A DNA stretch of 64,000 nucleotides from Lonsdalea britannica (GTDB lineage Bacteria > Pseudomonadota > Gammaproteobacteria > Enterobacterales > Enterobacteriaceae), in NCBI RefSeq assembly GCF_002111595.1, contig NZ_LUTN01000010.1, positions 78,146 to 142,145 on the forward strand. Reading direction: 5' to 3'. Shown here one piece after another: positions 19,633 to 28,933 of this stretch. Position 1 is the stretch's first letter. Every line of letters begins with the position of its first letter. Made by a program: the position numbers and the translations under genes. Below the pieces are notes generated by a model, which was not told where the DNA came from, searched no databases, and saw nothing but the letters and a program-made list of their open reading frames with translations.

Positions 19633-22068
19633 TCAGAAGTCCCACTTCGCCGTCAGCATGAAGTTACGCGGATCGCCGTAGTAGTTGTAGCCGCCGCGAT
19701 GACGGTTGTTGAGCGTCCGATAGTAATCTTTGTCCGTCAGGTTGTTGCCCACCAGATTAAAGCTCAGGTGCTTGTTGTACTTGTAGCTGACGTTGGCATT
19801 GAACAGCGTATAGCCGCCTTGGTGTACCAGATAACGCGTATTTGTGTCTGACTGGGTGGTCATCCCTGCGCCGATGGTCCACTTGTTCAGGCTGCCCGGC
19901 AGCGTGTAGCTGCTGTACAGTTTGAACATATGCTGCGGCGTATAGGTGCTGTAGTTCGTGCCTTCCGTGCCCTCGGCCGCTTTCAGGTATTTGGTGTTGG
20001 TCAGGGTGTAGCCGGTGAACACCTGCCAGCCGTCCGCCAACTTGCCGGACACTTCCATCTCTATGCCCTGACTACGGACCTTGCCGTTGGCCACGGAACA
20101 GCTGTCGCCTTCCTCATCGCAAGACGGGTCATCCATCGCCCGGTTGGACTGAATGATCCGGAACAGCGCCAGCGACGCATTCAAATCGCCGTCGAAAAAT
20201 TCGCCTTTGATCCCCGTCTCATAGTTTGTGCCGGTGATGGCAGGCAGGATGTTGTGGTTGCGGTCTTTTTCGCTCTGAGGCTGATAGATATCGGCGTAGC
20301 TCAGATACCACGTATAGTCGGGAGCGAAGTTCCACAGCAGACCGCCGTAGGGCGTGAACTGATCGCGCACATGCAGGCGACCGTTGCTGGACGGGTAGTA
20401 GTAGTCGTAGTTATAGCTGCTGTAACGTCCGCCAAGGATCAGCTTCCAGTCGTCAGCCAGCTCCAGACGGGTGGTGGCGAACAGGGCGCGGCGATAAAGA
20501 TTGTATTTATAGCGTGAGGTGTAGTCCGGCCAGTTCGGTTCATCCAGCGCATCCGGCTGCCAGGCGTAAATGTTGACGGTGGGATTGCGTGGGGTGATGG
20601 AGCCGAACCGGTTGTCGAAGTTTTCTTTCTGGTAATCCCCGCCGATCAGCAGCTCATGGTTGCGCCCAAAGAGTTCGAACGGGCCGCTGAGGCTCAGGTT
20701 GTATCCCCACTGATTGCTGCGGTTGTGTCGCTGTATGGCATTATTCAGCGCGCCAGTGCCGCTGCTGTCCACGCCCTTGGTGCCGTTGCCGAATATGCCG
20801 ACGAACTTCCCTTCCGCATCGGAGTGGGTGTAGTTCAGCGCGCTTTTCAACGACCAGTCGTTCTCGAAGTGATGTTCGAGTTCAGCGAAAGTATTCAGCT
20901 TTTCAAATGTAATCCGATTCCAGCTGGCGCCGAGGAAGGTTGAGCGCGGCAGGCCAAGACTGCTGTAGTTGGTCGCCATCGGCAGACCGTATAGATCGGG
21001 CACCGTATGGGTTTTCTGCCAGTTAATACCGGTCGTCAACGTGGTATCGGGAGTGAGATCCCACGCCAGCGTGCCGTAGAGCACCCGGCGTTCGCTATCG
21101 ACATAGTCCACCGAGCTCTGTTTATCCTGAAAAACGCCGACGAAGCGGCCGCGTACGGACGCATCGTCATTCAAGGGGCCGGAGACATCGACCTCATTGC
21201 GGTAGTTGTCCCAGGAGCCTGCGCCCGCGCTGACGTAGCCCTGAAAATTATAAGTGGGTTTTTTACGCACCAGATTGACGGTGCCGCCCGGCTCTCCGCT
21301 GCCCTGCGTCAGGCCAGAGGCACCGCGCAAGACTTCCACGTGGTCATAGATCGCCAGATCGGGCGACTCGCTGGAGGCTTCGGCGGCGCCCATATCCGCG
21401 ATACTGTTCTGGAAAGAGGAGCTCACGCCATCCTCCTTCACGTTATCCATGCTGAAGCCGCGCGACTGGAATTTCACCTGATAAGAGCTTTGATTGACCA
21501 CGTTAACGCCGGTGGTCTGACTCATCGCGTCATCCAGCGACGTCATATTTTGTTCGTTCATTCGCTGGCGGGTGACCACGCTGACTGATTGCGGCGTCTC
21601 TCTGGGGGACAGCGCCAGCCCTGTCGCCGCACTCATACTGCGCGTGGTATAGGAACCGGTGCCTTCCGTCATACCCTGATGGTTCACCTGCGCGACCACC
21701 ACCAATTCGTCCTCTGTCGGCGTTTTTTGCAGCAGGAAGCTGCCGTCCGCCTGTTTCACCGCCTGCAAACCGTGGCTTTGCAGTAGCGTCGTCAGACCGT
21801 TCTCCACACCGTAATCGCCGTTCAGCGCTTTGCCGTTCAGGCCATTGGTCAGCGATGAATTAGCCGCGAGATCGATGCCGGACTGGCGCGCGAATTGATT
21901 AAGCTGTTCGCTTAGCGCCCCCGCGGCAATGGAGTAGTGCTGCACGGCGGCGTTGTCCGCCGCGCTGGCAGGCGCAGCATGAAGAACGACAGCCGGTGAG
22001 CCCAGTACAAAAAGACGGGCGGCCAGAGCCAACGGCCGGAGAGCGCGAGGTGGTGCGGTGAATAACAT
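19633..22068 (-). CDS. TonB-dependent siderophore receptor with STN signalling domain (FpvA/FecA class)
   Basis: This is an 811-residue outer-membrane receptor. A signal peptide (about 36 residues, ending APASA) is followed by a short secretin/TonB N-terminal (STN) domain, roughly residues 42-95 (HYSIAAGALSEQLNQFARQ). Next come a TonB box region (DELVVVAQ), a plug (ETPQSVSVVTRQRMNEQ, VEVLRGASGL) and a 22-strand-type beta-barrel ending in the terminal Phe of KWDF. The STN domain marks a transducer that signals through FecR to the ECF sigma factor. Both genes lie directly upstream on the same strand. The siderophore cannot be read from sequence; similarity is to hydroxamate/catecholate siderophore receptors. 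Confidence 0.9.
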   Translation of the reverse strand: MLFTAPPRALRPLALAARLFVLGSPAVVLHAAPASAADNAAVQHYSIAAGALSEQLNQFARQSGIDLAANSSLTNGLNGKALNGDYGVENGLTTLLQSHGLQAVKQADGSFLLQKTPTEDELVVVAQVNHQGMTEGTGSYTTRSMSAATGLALSPRETPQSVSVVTRQRMNEQNMTSLDDAMSQTTGVNVVNQSSYQVKFQSRGFSMDNVKEDGVSSSFQNSIADMGAAEASSESPDLAIYDHVEVLRGASGLTQGSGEPGGTVNLVRKKPTYNFQGYVSAGAGSWDNYRNEVDVSGPLNDDASVRGRFVGVFQDKQSSVDYVDSERRVLYGTLAWDLTPDTTLTTGINWQKTHTVPDLYGLPMATNYSSLGLPRSTFLGASWNRITFEKLNTFAELEHHFENDWSLKSALNYTHSDAEGKFVGIFGNGTKGVDSSGTGALNNAIQRHNRSNQWGYNLSLSGPFELFGRNHELLIGGDYQKENFDNRFGSITPRNPTVNIYAWQPDALDEPNWPDYTSRYKYNLYRRALFATTRLELADDWKLILGGRYSSYNYDYYYPSSNGRLHVRDQFTPYGGLLWNFAPDYTWYLSYADIYQPQSEKDRNHNILPAITGTNYETGIKGEFFDGDLNASLALFRIIQSNRAMDDPSCDEEGDSCSVANGKVRSQGIEMEVSGKLADGWQVFTGYTLTNTKYLKAAEGTEGTNYSTYTPQHMFKLYSSYTLPGSLNKWTIGAGMTTQSDTNTRYLVHQGGYTLFNANVSYKYNKHLSFNLVGNNLTDKDYYRTLNNRHRGGYNYYGDPRNFMLTAKWDF

Positions 22069-22166
22069 AGGAATAGCCTTTAATACCCAGAGTCAAAAGA
22101 AATAAAGCCTGTTTTTATACTGAATCGAACGAACGGTTAAAAAGGGAACCAAGACGGTAGAAATCG

Positions 22167-23156
22167 TTAAACTTTTTTTTCTACCGTCACCCACCAGGAA
22201 AAGCGTCGATTAATGCGGATCGGCAGCGCCCTGGACATCATCTCCAGCGCCCTGTCGGTGTTGTCCAGCGGGAAGGTTCCCATCAGCCGCAGAGCGGCGA
22301 TATCCGGCGCGCAGGACAGATAGCCGCGCCTGTAGCGCGACAGTCGGGCGATCACCTCGCCCAACGGGGTGTCGTCGGCGCTCAATTTCCCCTTGCGCCA
22401 GTCGGCGTCGAGGCTGTCCAAACGATCGAGCGTTCCCTGACCGTCGGCGGTAAAACGCCATTGCTGACCGGCGGTGATGCGTCGCATGCCGCCCTCCTGT
22501 CGGGGCGTGACGGCGACGATACCGTCGTACACGTTGAGCTGCGTGCTCTCGTCCTGCTGGCTGACGCTGAAGCGCGTGCCGAGCGCCTGCATTCTGCCTT
22601 GGTCGCTGACCACGATAAACGGCCGTTGTTGGTCAGGCGCGGTGGCGATAAAAATCTGGCCGGAGCGCAGAATCAACTGCCGCTCTGTGGTCGTATAGCG
22701 GATATCCATCGCGCTGGCGGTGTCCAGCCAGATGCGCGACCCATCGCTCAGCGTCACCTGCTTGATCTCGCCGGTCACGGTGCGATTGTCGGCGGCCATC
22801 GCCAGCAGCGACCCGCGCAGCGGGGTGTAGCGGTAGCCCATCCAGGACAGCAGCGCGCCCGACGTCAGCAGTGCCGTCAGCTTCAACGCCCGACGGCGGC
22901 TGACGCGCGGCGAGCGCAGAAGCGCATCCGTACTTGGCTGATGCAGCTCGCCCCGCAGCGGTTGAAAGCGCTGGCTAATCGTCTGCACGTAGATCCACGC
23001 CTCACGATGTTCGGCGCTTTCATCCAGCCAACGTTGCCAGCGGTGGCGCAGCTCACTGTGCTCATCCTCTTCCTCCAGCAATTGCGCATACCAGTCCGCC
23101 GCCTCTTGCAGAGACTCAAAACCGGGCTTGGGCGGTGGGGAAGGGGGAAACGGCAT
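22167..23156 (-). CDS. FecR-family anti-sigma/sigma-regulator
   Basis: This is a 329-residue inner-membrane regulator. The N-terminal cytoplasmic domain (AADWYAQL, then RHRWQRWLDESAEHREAW) precedes one transmembrane segment near residues 90-110 (ALLTSGALLSWMG). The periplasmic FecR domain follows (TVTGEIKQVTLSDGSRIWLDTASA) and ends in FSWWVTV. It relays receptor occupancy to the ECF sigma factor encoded 21 bases upstream. It lies 98 bases before the receptor gene, where a sigma-FecI-type promoter is expected. Confidence 0.92.
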   Translation of the reverse strand: MPFPPSPPPKPGFESLQEAADWYAQLLEEEDEHSELRHRWQRWLDESAEHREAWIYVQTISQRFQPLRGELHQPSTDALLRSPRVSRRRALKLTALLTSGALLSWMGYRYTPLRGSLLAMAADNRTVTGEIKQVTLSDGSRIWLDTASAMDIRYTTTERQLILRSGQIFIATAPDQQRPFIVVSDQGRMQALGTRFSVSQQDESTQLNVYDGIVAVTPRQEGGMRRITAGQQWRFTADGQGTLDRLDSLDADWRKGKLSADDTPLGEVIARLSRYRRGYLSCAPDIAALRLMGTFPLDNTDRALEMMSRALPIRINRRFSWWVTVEKKV

Positions 23157-23177
23157 AAGGGTATCGACCTGATTGAA

Positions 23178-23720
23178 TTAGCGGGACCGGGTCGGCGGTT
23201 CGGCGTCGGATTCTGTTTCGAGAAGAATGCAGTGCAGCATGGCCTGCGTCATATACTTTTTCACCATACGTTCAGACACGTTGAGCACCGAAGCGATCTG
23301 CGCATAGGTCATCCCCTGAATTTGCGACATCACAAACGCCGAGCGCGTTTTTTCCGGGAGATGTCGCAGCATGCCGTCCACTTGAAACAACGTTTCCAGC
23401 ACGATGGAGCTCTGTTCGGCCGACAGGGAGGCATCCGCCGCATGGTGTTGTAGCGACTCCAGCCAGGCCTGTTCCAGCGCCTTGCGTCGCCAAAGATCGA
23501 CGCACATTCCCTGCGCCATAACGCTGAGATAAGCGCGGGTGCCGTGGTGGCTGTCGAACTCGCGAGGTTTCATCAGTAACTGTAGAAAAACGTCCTGCGC
23601 CAGATCGGATGCGTCGCACCGGTTTCCCAGGCGTTTACGCAGCAAGCTCTGCAACCAGCCGTGGTGCTGCTGGTAGAGCTGACAAAAATCAGGCGTGGTC
23701 GGTACGTTAACCGCAGACAT
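23178..23720 (-). CDS. FecI-type ECF sigma factor
   Basis: This 180-residue extracytoplasmic-function sigma factor has region 2 (LLRKRLGNRCDASDLAQDVF, RAYLSVMAQGMCVDLWRRKA) and region 4 with a helix-turn-helix (TYAQIASVLNVSERMVKKYM). With the FecR protein and STN receptor downstream it forms a complete cell-surface signalling system for siderophore uptake. A Fur box lies about 60 bases upstream, so expression should need both iron starvation and the ligand. The ribosome-binding site AAGGAA is somewhat far from ATG 23720, so the exact start is uncertain. Confidence 0.92.
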   Translation of the reverse strand: MSAVNVPTTPDFCQLYQQHHGWLQSLLRKRLGNRCDASDLAQDVFLQLLMKPREFDSHHGTRAYLSVMAQGMCVDLWRRKALEQAWLESLQHHAADASLSAEQSSIVLETLFQVDGMLRHLPEKTRSAFVMSQIQGMTYAQIASVLNVSERMVKKYMTQAMLHCILLETESDAEPPTRSR

Positions 23721-23777
23721 AATGAATATCGAGTTCCTTCAGTCCCTGAATATAAAAAAAGAGGTCGGCATTCTAAT

Positions 23778-23792
23778 TGAGAATAATTTCCA
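23778..23792. promoter_or_regulatory. Fur box upstream of the ECF sigma gene
   Basis: TGAGAATAATTTCCA fits the 7-1-7 Fur motif TGATAATNATTATCA at 12 of 15 positions, and the flanks (ATT before, TTTCAATT after) extend the AT-rich symmetry. It lies 58 bases upstream of the fecI-like start. Confidence 0.75.
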
Positions 23793-23857
23793 TTTCAATT
23801 TTTATGCCAAGATTGGAAGCATTCGCTACTCGCCCGCCAGTAAGTGTCTGACAGGGA

Positions 23858-24301
23858 TTATCCCAGGGGCAAAGCCATAATGATGGCGTCTTCGCGACCT
23901 TCTGTCGTGGGATAGTAATTCCGCCTGATGGAAACCTCATTAAAACCCAAAAACTGATACAACGCGATAGCCTGTTGATTTGACGCGCGGACTTCGAGCC
24001 ACAGCGTCAGAATGCCGCGCTGTTCCAGCTCGGCGATCAGATGTTCCATGAGCGCCCGGCCGTAACCTTTACGCTGATGTTCGGGATGGACCGCAATATT
24101 GAACAACGTGGCTTCATCCAGCACGATCTGCGTGATCGCGAAGGCGACCATCTGCGCGTCGTTGCTGAGTTTGACGTTGAAGTAGCGTTCGCCTTGATTG
24201 CTGAGAAAGGTTTTTTCCGTCCACGGAAAGGCGTGGCTTAGGCGCTCAATCTGAAAGGCTGTCGTCAGATCGGCGGAGGTCAGGGTAGAGATCGTGTTCA
24301 T
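23858..24301 (-). CDS. rimI: Ribosomal protein S18-alanine N-acetyltransferase
   Basis: RimI acetylates the N-terminal Ala of ribosomal protein S18. ATG 24301 yields 147 residues beginning MNTISTLTSADL, like E. coli (148). The GNAT acetyl-CoA loop is EHQRKGYGRALMEHL, and FLGFNEVSIRRNYYP is the conserved C-terminal region. It overlaps the 3' end of holD by 56 bases, the enterobacterial arrangement, so the two are translationally linked. Confidence 0.94.
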   Translation of the reverse strand: MNTISTLTSADLTTAFQIERLSHAFPWTEKTFLSNQGERYFNVKLSNDAQMVAFAITQIVLDEATLFNIAVHPEHQRKGYGRALMEHLIAELEQRGILTLWLEVRASNQQAIALYQFLGFNEVSIRRNYYPTTEGREDAIIMALPLG

Positions 24302-24683
24302 AGTGACAAATTTGCCGCCACAGCGCGCGCTTGGCGTCCGGGTTATGGTCAAGCTCGGACAACGCCGGGCTGGTAAGCTGCACGCCTTGCGGCGGCTGCA
24401 TGGGAGTTGCGCCCAGCCACCAGGCCGGGCAATCGCGGGTGTCCGGCAACATTTCCACCTGCTGCGGCAGCAGGCTGTAGATCTGTTCGGGGGTCAATTG
24501 CAGACTTCTGAGCACATCCTGCAATAGCGGATCATCGATTGCAGGGAGCGGATCGGCGACGATCAGCAGGCGCACTGTCGACGGCAGGCTGATGGCGATT
24601 TCGCCCTTCAGCGCGGCGGGGCGGCGCAATGTCCACTGCGTAATGCCCAATTGCTGTAGCAGCCTGTCCCGATGTGATGTCAT
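24246..24683 (-). CDS. holD: DNA polymerase III psi subunit
   Basis: HolD (psi) binds chi (HolC) and connects the clamp loader to SSB. The 145-residue product starts MTSHRDRLLQQLGITQW, closely matching E. coli psi, with the conserved interior LKGEIAISLP and C-terminal ALWRQICHYEHDLYP. It is divergent from rsmC, which starts 113 bases away, and overlaps rimI. Confidence 0.93.
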   Translation of the reverse strand: MTSHRDRLLQQLGITQWTLRRPAALKGEIAISLPSTVRLLIVADPLPAIDDPLLQDVLRSLQLTPEQIYSLLPQQVEMLPDTRDCPAWWLGATPMQPPQGVQLTSPALSELDHNPDAKRALWRQICHYEHDLYPDLRRSDDSLSD

Positions 24684-24795
24684 GCCTTACCTTGTCCGGA
24701 GCGCGAGTATGCGCCGCTATGCTAGCAAACCCATCGAACATGCGGCAACAAACCTCTATAATCGTCGCTCAGTTAATTGAGGAGTTTGAAGCCTG

Positions 24796-25836
24796 ATGTC
24801 CGCATTTACCCCCGCCAGTGAAGTGATACTGCGTCACAGCGATGATTTTTCCACCCGCCGCGTGCTGTTTGCCGGTGATTTGCAAGATACCTTGCCCGCC
24901 CAGTTTGAGGCGGAAGACGTCCGCGTGCACACGATGCAGTACCACCACTGGCAGCAGCTAAACCGGACAATGGGCGATGCGGCACATTTCGCCCTGCTGG
25001 CCGATGCTGACATGGTAGCGGGCTGCGACACCCTGATTTATTACTGGCCGAAAAGCAAGCAGGAAGCCCAGTTCCAGCTGACCAACCTGCTGTCGTTGTT
25101 GCCCGTCGGCTGCGATATTTTCGTGGTGGGCGAGAACCGCAGCGGCGTACGCAGCGCGGAAACGCTGCTGGCGGACCTGACGGCGCTGACCAAAATCGAC
25201 AGTGCGCGTCGTTGTGGTTTGTACCACGGCCGTCTGGAACAGACGCCGGCCTTTGATCTGGCGCGCTGGTGGCATGAATATGATGTCGACGGCGTACCGG
25301 TATGTACGTTGCCGGGCGTGTTTAGCCGCGATGGGTTGGATAACGGCAGCCAGCTGCTGCTTGGCACGCTGGAACCGCATTCGAAAGGTAAAGTGCTGGA
25401 TATCGCCTGCGGCGCGGGTGTTTTGGCCGTGGCGTTTGCCCAGCGCGCGCCGAAAATCCGTCTGACGTTAAGTGATGTGAACGCGGCGGCGCTGGAAGCG
25501 AGCCGGGCGACGCTGGCGCGTAACGAGCTGGAAGGCGCCGTCATCGCCAGCAACGTCTACTCGGATGTCGCCGGTCGTTTCGACATGATCATTTCCAACC
25601 CGCCATTCCACGACGGGATGCAAACCAGCCTGCATGCGGCGGAAGCGCTCATCCGCGGCGCGGCGGCGCACCTGAACATCGGCGGCAAGTTGCGTATCGT
25701 CGCCAACGCCTTCCTGCCTTATCCTGCGCTGTTGGATGAAACGTTCGGCAGCCACGAAGTGCTGGCGCAGAACGGCCGTTTCCGGGTGTATCAATCGGTT
25801 ATGGGACGCGGCGCCAAATCCAAATCGCGCACTTAA
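24796..25836 (+). CDS. rsmC: 16S rRNA m2G1207 methyltransferase
   Basis: RsmC methylates G1207 of 16S rRNA in the 30S subunit. It has 346 residues (E. coli 343). The N-terminal half is a degenerate methyltransferase domain. The C-terminal half has the SAM motif [15 protein letters not shown] and the catalytic NPPFHDG typical of guanine-N2 methyltransferases. GAGG precedes ATG 24796, and TATAAT at 24757-24762 is a plausible -10. It is divergent from holD-rimI as in E. coli. Confidence 0.95.
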   Translation: MSAFTPASEVILRHSDDFSTRRVLFAGDLQDTLPAQFEAEDVRVHTMQYHHWQQLNRTMGDAAHFALLADADMVAGCDTLIYYWPKSKQEAQFQLTNLLSLLPVGCDIFVVGENRSGVRSAETLLADLTALTKIDSARRCGLYHGRLEQTPAFDLARWWHEYDVDGVPVCTLPGVFSRDGLDNGSQLLLGTLEPHSKGKVLDIACGAGVLAVAFAQRAPKIRLTLSDVNAAALEASRATLARNELEGAVIASNVYSDVAGRFDMIISNPPFHDGMQTSLHAAEALIRGAAAHLNIGGKLRIVANAFLPYPALLDETFGSHEVLAQNGRFRVYQSVMGRGAKSKSRT

Positions 25837-25889
25837 ATCGGCATGCTCCCCCTGCGGCGGAAAGTCGCGGGGGTTCCACGTGCAGAGAG

Positions 25890-26884
25890 TCAGTCGTTAT
25901 TAATGGTGTTCATGCCCTCTGCGCCATAGCGCTCGCCCGCGGCGGCCTGTAGCGGAAACAGGGTGTCGATGGCGGCCAGTTCCGCGGCGGTCAATGTCAC
26001 ATCCAACGCGCCGACGTTCTCCTCCAGATAGCGGCGTCGTTTGGTGCCGGGGATCGGTACGATATGTTCCCCTTGCGCCAGCACCCAGGCCAGCGCCAGC
26101 TGCGCGGGCGTCACGCCTTTTTCCTTCGCCAATGTCTCCACATGTTCAACCAGACGCAGGTTTCGGGTGAAGTTATCGCTATGAAAGCGCGGGTTTTTGA
26201 GACGAAAATCGTCGTCAGCCAGCGTGTTCAAATCACGGATAGCGCCGGTCAGGAAACCGCGCCCCAACGGGCTATAGGGAACAAAACCGACGCCTAGCGT
26301 GCGGCAGGTCGGCAGAATGTCCGTTTCCACATCCCGAGTCCATAATGAATATTCGCTTTGCAGCGCGGTGATGGGATGAACGCGATGCGCACGCTCCAGC
26401 GTGGCGGCGGAAGCTTCGCTCAATCCGATGAAACGAATCTTGCCCTCTTTCACCAGGTCGGCCATCGCGCCGACGGTGTCTTCGATCGGCACTGTGGGAT
26501 CGACCCGGTGTTGATAGTAAAGATCGATTGTCTCCACCCCAAGTCGCTTCAGACTGCCTTCCACCGACTGACGTACATACTCCGGTTTGCCGCAGATCCC
26601 GCGTTCGTCCAAGTTGACGGCATCGCGCACGATCCCGAACTTGGTCGCCAGAAAGACGCGGTCGCGTTTGCCCTTAATCGCTTTTCCCACTAGTTGCTCA
26701 TTGGTATAGGGCCCGTACATGTCGGCGGTATCCAGCAGCGTGATGCCCAATTCCAGCGAGCGGTGCAGGGTGGCAAGGGATTCGTCGGCATCCTGATGGG
26801 TGGAATAAAAATCGCTCATGCCCATACAACCCAGTCCCAGTGCGGAAACTTGCGGCCCTGTAGGCCTAATGTTCTCTGTTGCAT
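25890..26884 (-). CDS. Aldo/keto reductase (one apparent frameshift at the N-terminus)
   Basis: This is an NADP-dependent aldo/keto reductase, about 331 residues once corrected. The likely start is ATG 26884, with GAGGA seven bases upstream. It encodes MQQRTLG and then shifts near 26865, where one missing base in a C/G run restores [20 protein letters not shown]. The catalytic Asp and Tyr ([10 protein letters not shown]), Lys (FLATKFG) and His (YYQHRVDP) are present, along with the NADP-binding C-terminus ([15 protein letters not shown]). Without correction the frame extends to 26984 with an unrelated N-terminus. It is divergent from a LysR regulator that probably controls it. The substrate is unknown. 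Confidence 0.88.
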
Positions 26885-26965
26885 GCTGATGTCCTCGATA
26901 GAAAATAAGAATGCCAGTGTGGTTGTTTGCGAAATGGAGATAAATCACGCATTTCGTGCAACACT

Positions 26966-26982
26966 GTTTGTAAATAACAAAC
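26966..26982. promoter_or_regulatory. Candidate LysR-type operator
   Basis: A perfect inverted repeat GTTTGT-AAATA-ACAAAC lies 20 bases before the LysR start in the divergent region with the aldo/keto reductase. Size, symmetry and position fit an autoregulatory LysR site (T-N11-A core). Confidence 0.45.
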
Positions 26983-27001
26983 AATCCTGTGGACGTTGCT
27001 C

Positions 27002-27903
27002 ATGGATCAGATACAGGCGATGCGCGTGTTCGTCCGCATCGTGGAAACGGAAAACTTCAGCCGCACGGCCGAGAGTCTGGGGCTTCCACGAGCGACGGTA
27101 AGCCAGACGCTTAAACGACTGGAGCTGCGGCTGGGCGTCCGGTTGGCGGAGCGGACAACGCGTCAGGTTCGCATTACGGATGAAGGGCAGCTTTATTATC
27201 AACGCTGCACGCAGCTGTTATCGGCTTTCGATGAAAGCGATGCCCTGTTCACCCAGCAGCGGAAGCAGCCTAGCGGGCAGGTGCGCATTGATATGCCGCA
27301 CTCGATGGCCCGCGAACTGGTTATTCCTGCGCTTCCGGCGTTTTATCGCCAGTATCCGGGCATCCGGCTGGTGCTGAGCGCCAACGACGCGGCGATTAAT
27401 ATCCAGCGCGAGGGCGTGGATTGCGTCGTGCGGGCATGGCAGCTTGAGGATGATTCGCTCTCCGCCCGTCAACTGCCGTCGCTGCCGCAGCTCTCCTGCG
27501 CCTCCGTGGATTACTGTGCTGCGCACGGCATTCCGTCCTCGCTGGCCGAGCTGGCCGGTCATCGGATGGTGGGCTATTTTTCTTTGCGTAATCTGCATCG
27601 TTATCCCCTCGAGTTTGTTCAGGAAGGGCAGTTGCTCACGCAGAGTTTGCCCACATGGGTGGACGTCAGCGGGTAGATGCGTATATCGCCGCCGCACAGG
27701 CCGGCCTGGGGATTATTCAAGGGCCGCGCAGGAGTCTCAGACCCCTTATCGAACGGGGAGAACTGGTCGAGATTCTGCCGGACCTACCGCCTCCGCCCAT
27801 GCCGCTTTACATCATGTTCCCGGCCGGACGTTTTCTGGCCCCGCGGATTCAGGTGGTGGTGGACTGGTTGCAGGCATGTATCGCGCCTGCTCCGGTTGAT
27901 TGA
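27002..27903 (+). CDS. LysR-family transcriptional regulator (one apparent frameshift)
   Basis: The corrected product is 300 residues. The N-terminal winged HTH begins MDQIQAMRVFVRIVETENFS and has the recognition helix region RATVSQTLKRLE. The substrate-binding domain follows. The frame ends early at 27674 after WVDVSG; one missing G in a G run restores VDAYIAAAQAGLGIIQGPR and the rest to 27903. This AaeR/DmlR-like subgroup often regulates the divergent neighbour, here an aldo/keto reductase. The effector is unknown. Confidence 0.88.
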
Positions 27904-27948
27904 CCGCCGCTTTTTGCAGCAAACCCTCGCACAGAGGGGAAATAATCA

Positions 27949-27976
27949 TTGACCTTGGCCGTAAAATCTCTAGAAT
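27949..27976 (+). promoter_or_regulatory. Promoter of the tRNA-Leu cluster
   Basis: TTGACC (27949-27954), a 16-base spacer and TAGAAT (27971-27976) are followed by a C-rich discriminator (CGCCCCCG), the type seen at stringently controlled stable-RNA promoters. The first tRNA starts 42 bases downstream. Confidence 0.75.
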
Positions 27977-28018
27977 TCGCCCCCGTGGTGACATTGCGTG
28001 ACGTTATGTCCCTGGTTT

Positions 28019-28105
28019 GCGAAGGTGGCGGAATTGGTAGACGCGCTAGCTTCAGGTGTTAGTGCCTTAACGGGCGTGAGGGTTCAAGTCCCTCTCTTCG
28101 CACCA
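28019..28105 (+). tRNA. tRNA-Leu (CAG), first of three
   Basis: An 87-base class II tRNA with encoded CCA. The acceptor stem pairs GCGAAGG with its partner before discriminator A, the anticodon loop reads CTTCAGGTG with anticodon CAG, and the long variable arm and T-loop GGTTCAAGTCC are present. It corresponds to the E. coli leuQPV cluster. It differs from the next two copies by a compensated pair in the variable arm. Confidence 0.97.
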
Positions 28106-28138
28106 CCTCACCACACTGATTTGTATTGCACAGTACCT

Positions 28139-28225
28139 GCGAAGGTGGCGGAATTGGTAGACGCGCTAGCTTCAGGTGTTAGTGTCTTAACGGACGTGAG
28201 GGTTCAAGTCCCTCTCTTCGCACCA
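28139..28225 (+). tRNA. tRNA-Leu (CAG), second of three
   Basis: Same structure as the first copy. The variable-arm sequence is GTCTTAACGGAC, where the first copy has GCCTTAACGGGC. It is separated from the first copy by a 33-base spacer. Confidence 0.97.
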
Positions 28226-28274
28226 AGCTGGTGATACAGATCGCGCAGTACTTAATACGTAGAAAATCTCATGT

Positions 28275-28361
28275 GCGAAGGTGGCGGAATTGGTAGACGC
28301 GCTAGCTTCAGGTGTTAGTGTCTTAACGGACGTGAGGGTTCAAGTCCCTCTCTTCGCACCA
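28275..28361 (+). tRNA. tRNA-Leu (CAG), third of three
   Basis: Identical to the second copy over 87 bases including CCA. A 49-base spacer of unrelated sequence separates them. No clear T-rich terminator hairpin follows before the convergent DUF1435 gene. Confidence 0.97.
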
Positions 28362-28442
28362 CGTATTATTCCCCGGTTTTATCCTCACGATTATCTCCCC
28401 AAGACTCTTTTTCTTATTTCAATTTGCCTCATTGTTTTATCG

Positions 28443-28727
28443 CTAAATGCCGCGCAGCGTCACGGATAACGTCGTCAGTCCGCCCACCAGCGCAATGCAA
28501 GACGGCAGCAGCAAATAGTGGCGCAATCGTTCATGAAACAGCATCCCTAACGTCGCCAGCATCGCCAGGGTGACGATGTATTTCAGTGAGTGCAGGTCGA
28601 TGCCGGGCAGCAGCAGCAAAGGCATCAGCGTGACGGGAACCAGAATCCCCCAGGCGCTGGAAAGCGGTTTACCGAAGTACCAGGTGACTCCCCATAGCCC
28701 GCAGGCGGCAATCAACGCGGTCAACAT
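28443..28727 (-). CDS. Small membrane protein, DUF1435 (YjjZ-like)
   Basis: This 94-residue protein has three or four hydrophobic segments (LTALIAACGLWGVTWYF, WGILVPVTLMPLLLLPG, IVTLAMLATLGMLF, LLPSCIALVGGL). The motif RLRHYLLLPSCIALVGG is what I recall of DUF1435 proteins such as E. coli YjjZ, encoded in the same rsmC/leuQPV neighbourhood. The function is unknown. A near-perfect Fur box lies 17 bases upstream, so it should be iron-repressed, and it is divergent from a TonB receptor. The family call is from memory. Confidence 0.65.
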   Translation of the reverse strand: MLTALIAACGLWGVTWYFGKPLSSAWGILVPVTLMPLLLLPGIDLHSLKYIVTLAMLATLGMLFHERLRHYLLLPSCIALVGGLTTLSVTLRGI

Positions 28728-28743
28728 AGTCTTTCACCATGAC

Positions 28744-28762
28744 GATAATGATAATTACTATC
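28744..28762. promoter_or_regulatory. Fur box upstream of the DUF1435 gene
   Basis: GATAATGATAATTACTATC matches the 19-base Fur consensus GATAATGATAATCATTATC at 17 positions. It lies 17 bases upstream of the DUF1435 start codon. Confidence 0.88.
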
Positions 28763-28933
28763 ATATAGAAAACCTTCCTGAATACAACTTGTGCCGGGCA
28801 GGGTTATCCACCCGCCGTTCACTCCCTCATCCCTGCACTGGCATCAGAGGATTGTGAAGCGTAACTGCGCTTCAAAAAGAAACAGAATTATGTGAAAACC
28901 GCAAACTTTACGGGTTGAATGTGTAAATAATAA

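Noticed and set aside
27998..28469. Open frames encoding AELVDALASGVS-type repeats
   Set aside because: They are translations of the three tRNA-Leu genes, a familiar annotation artefact.
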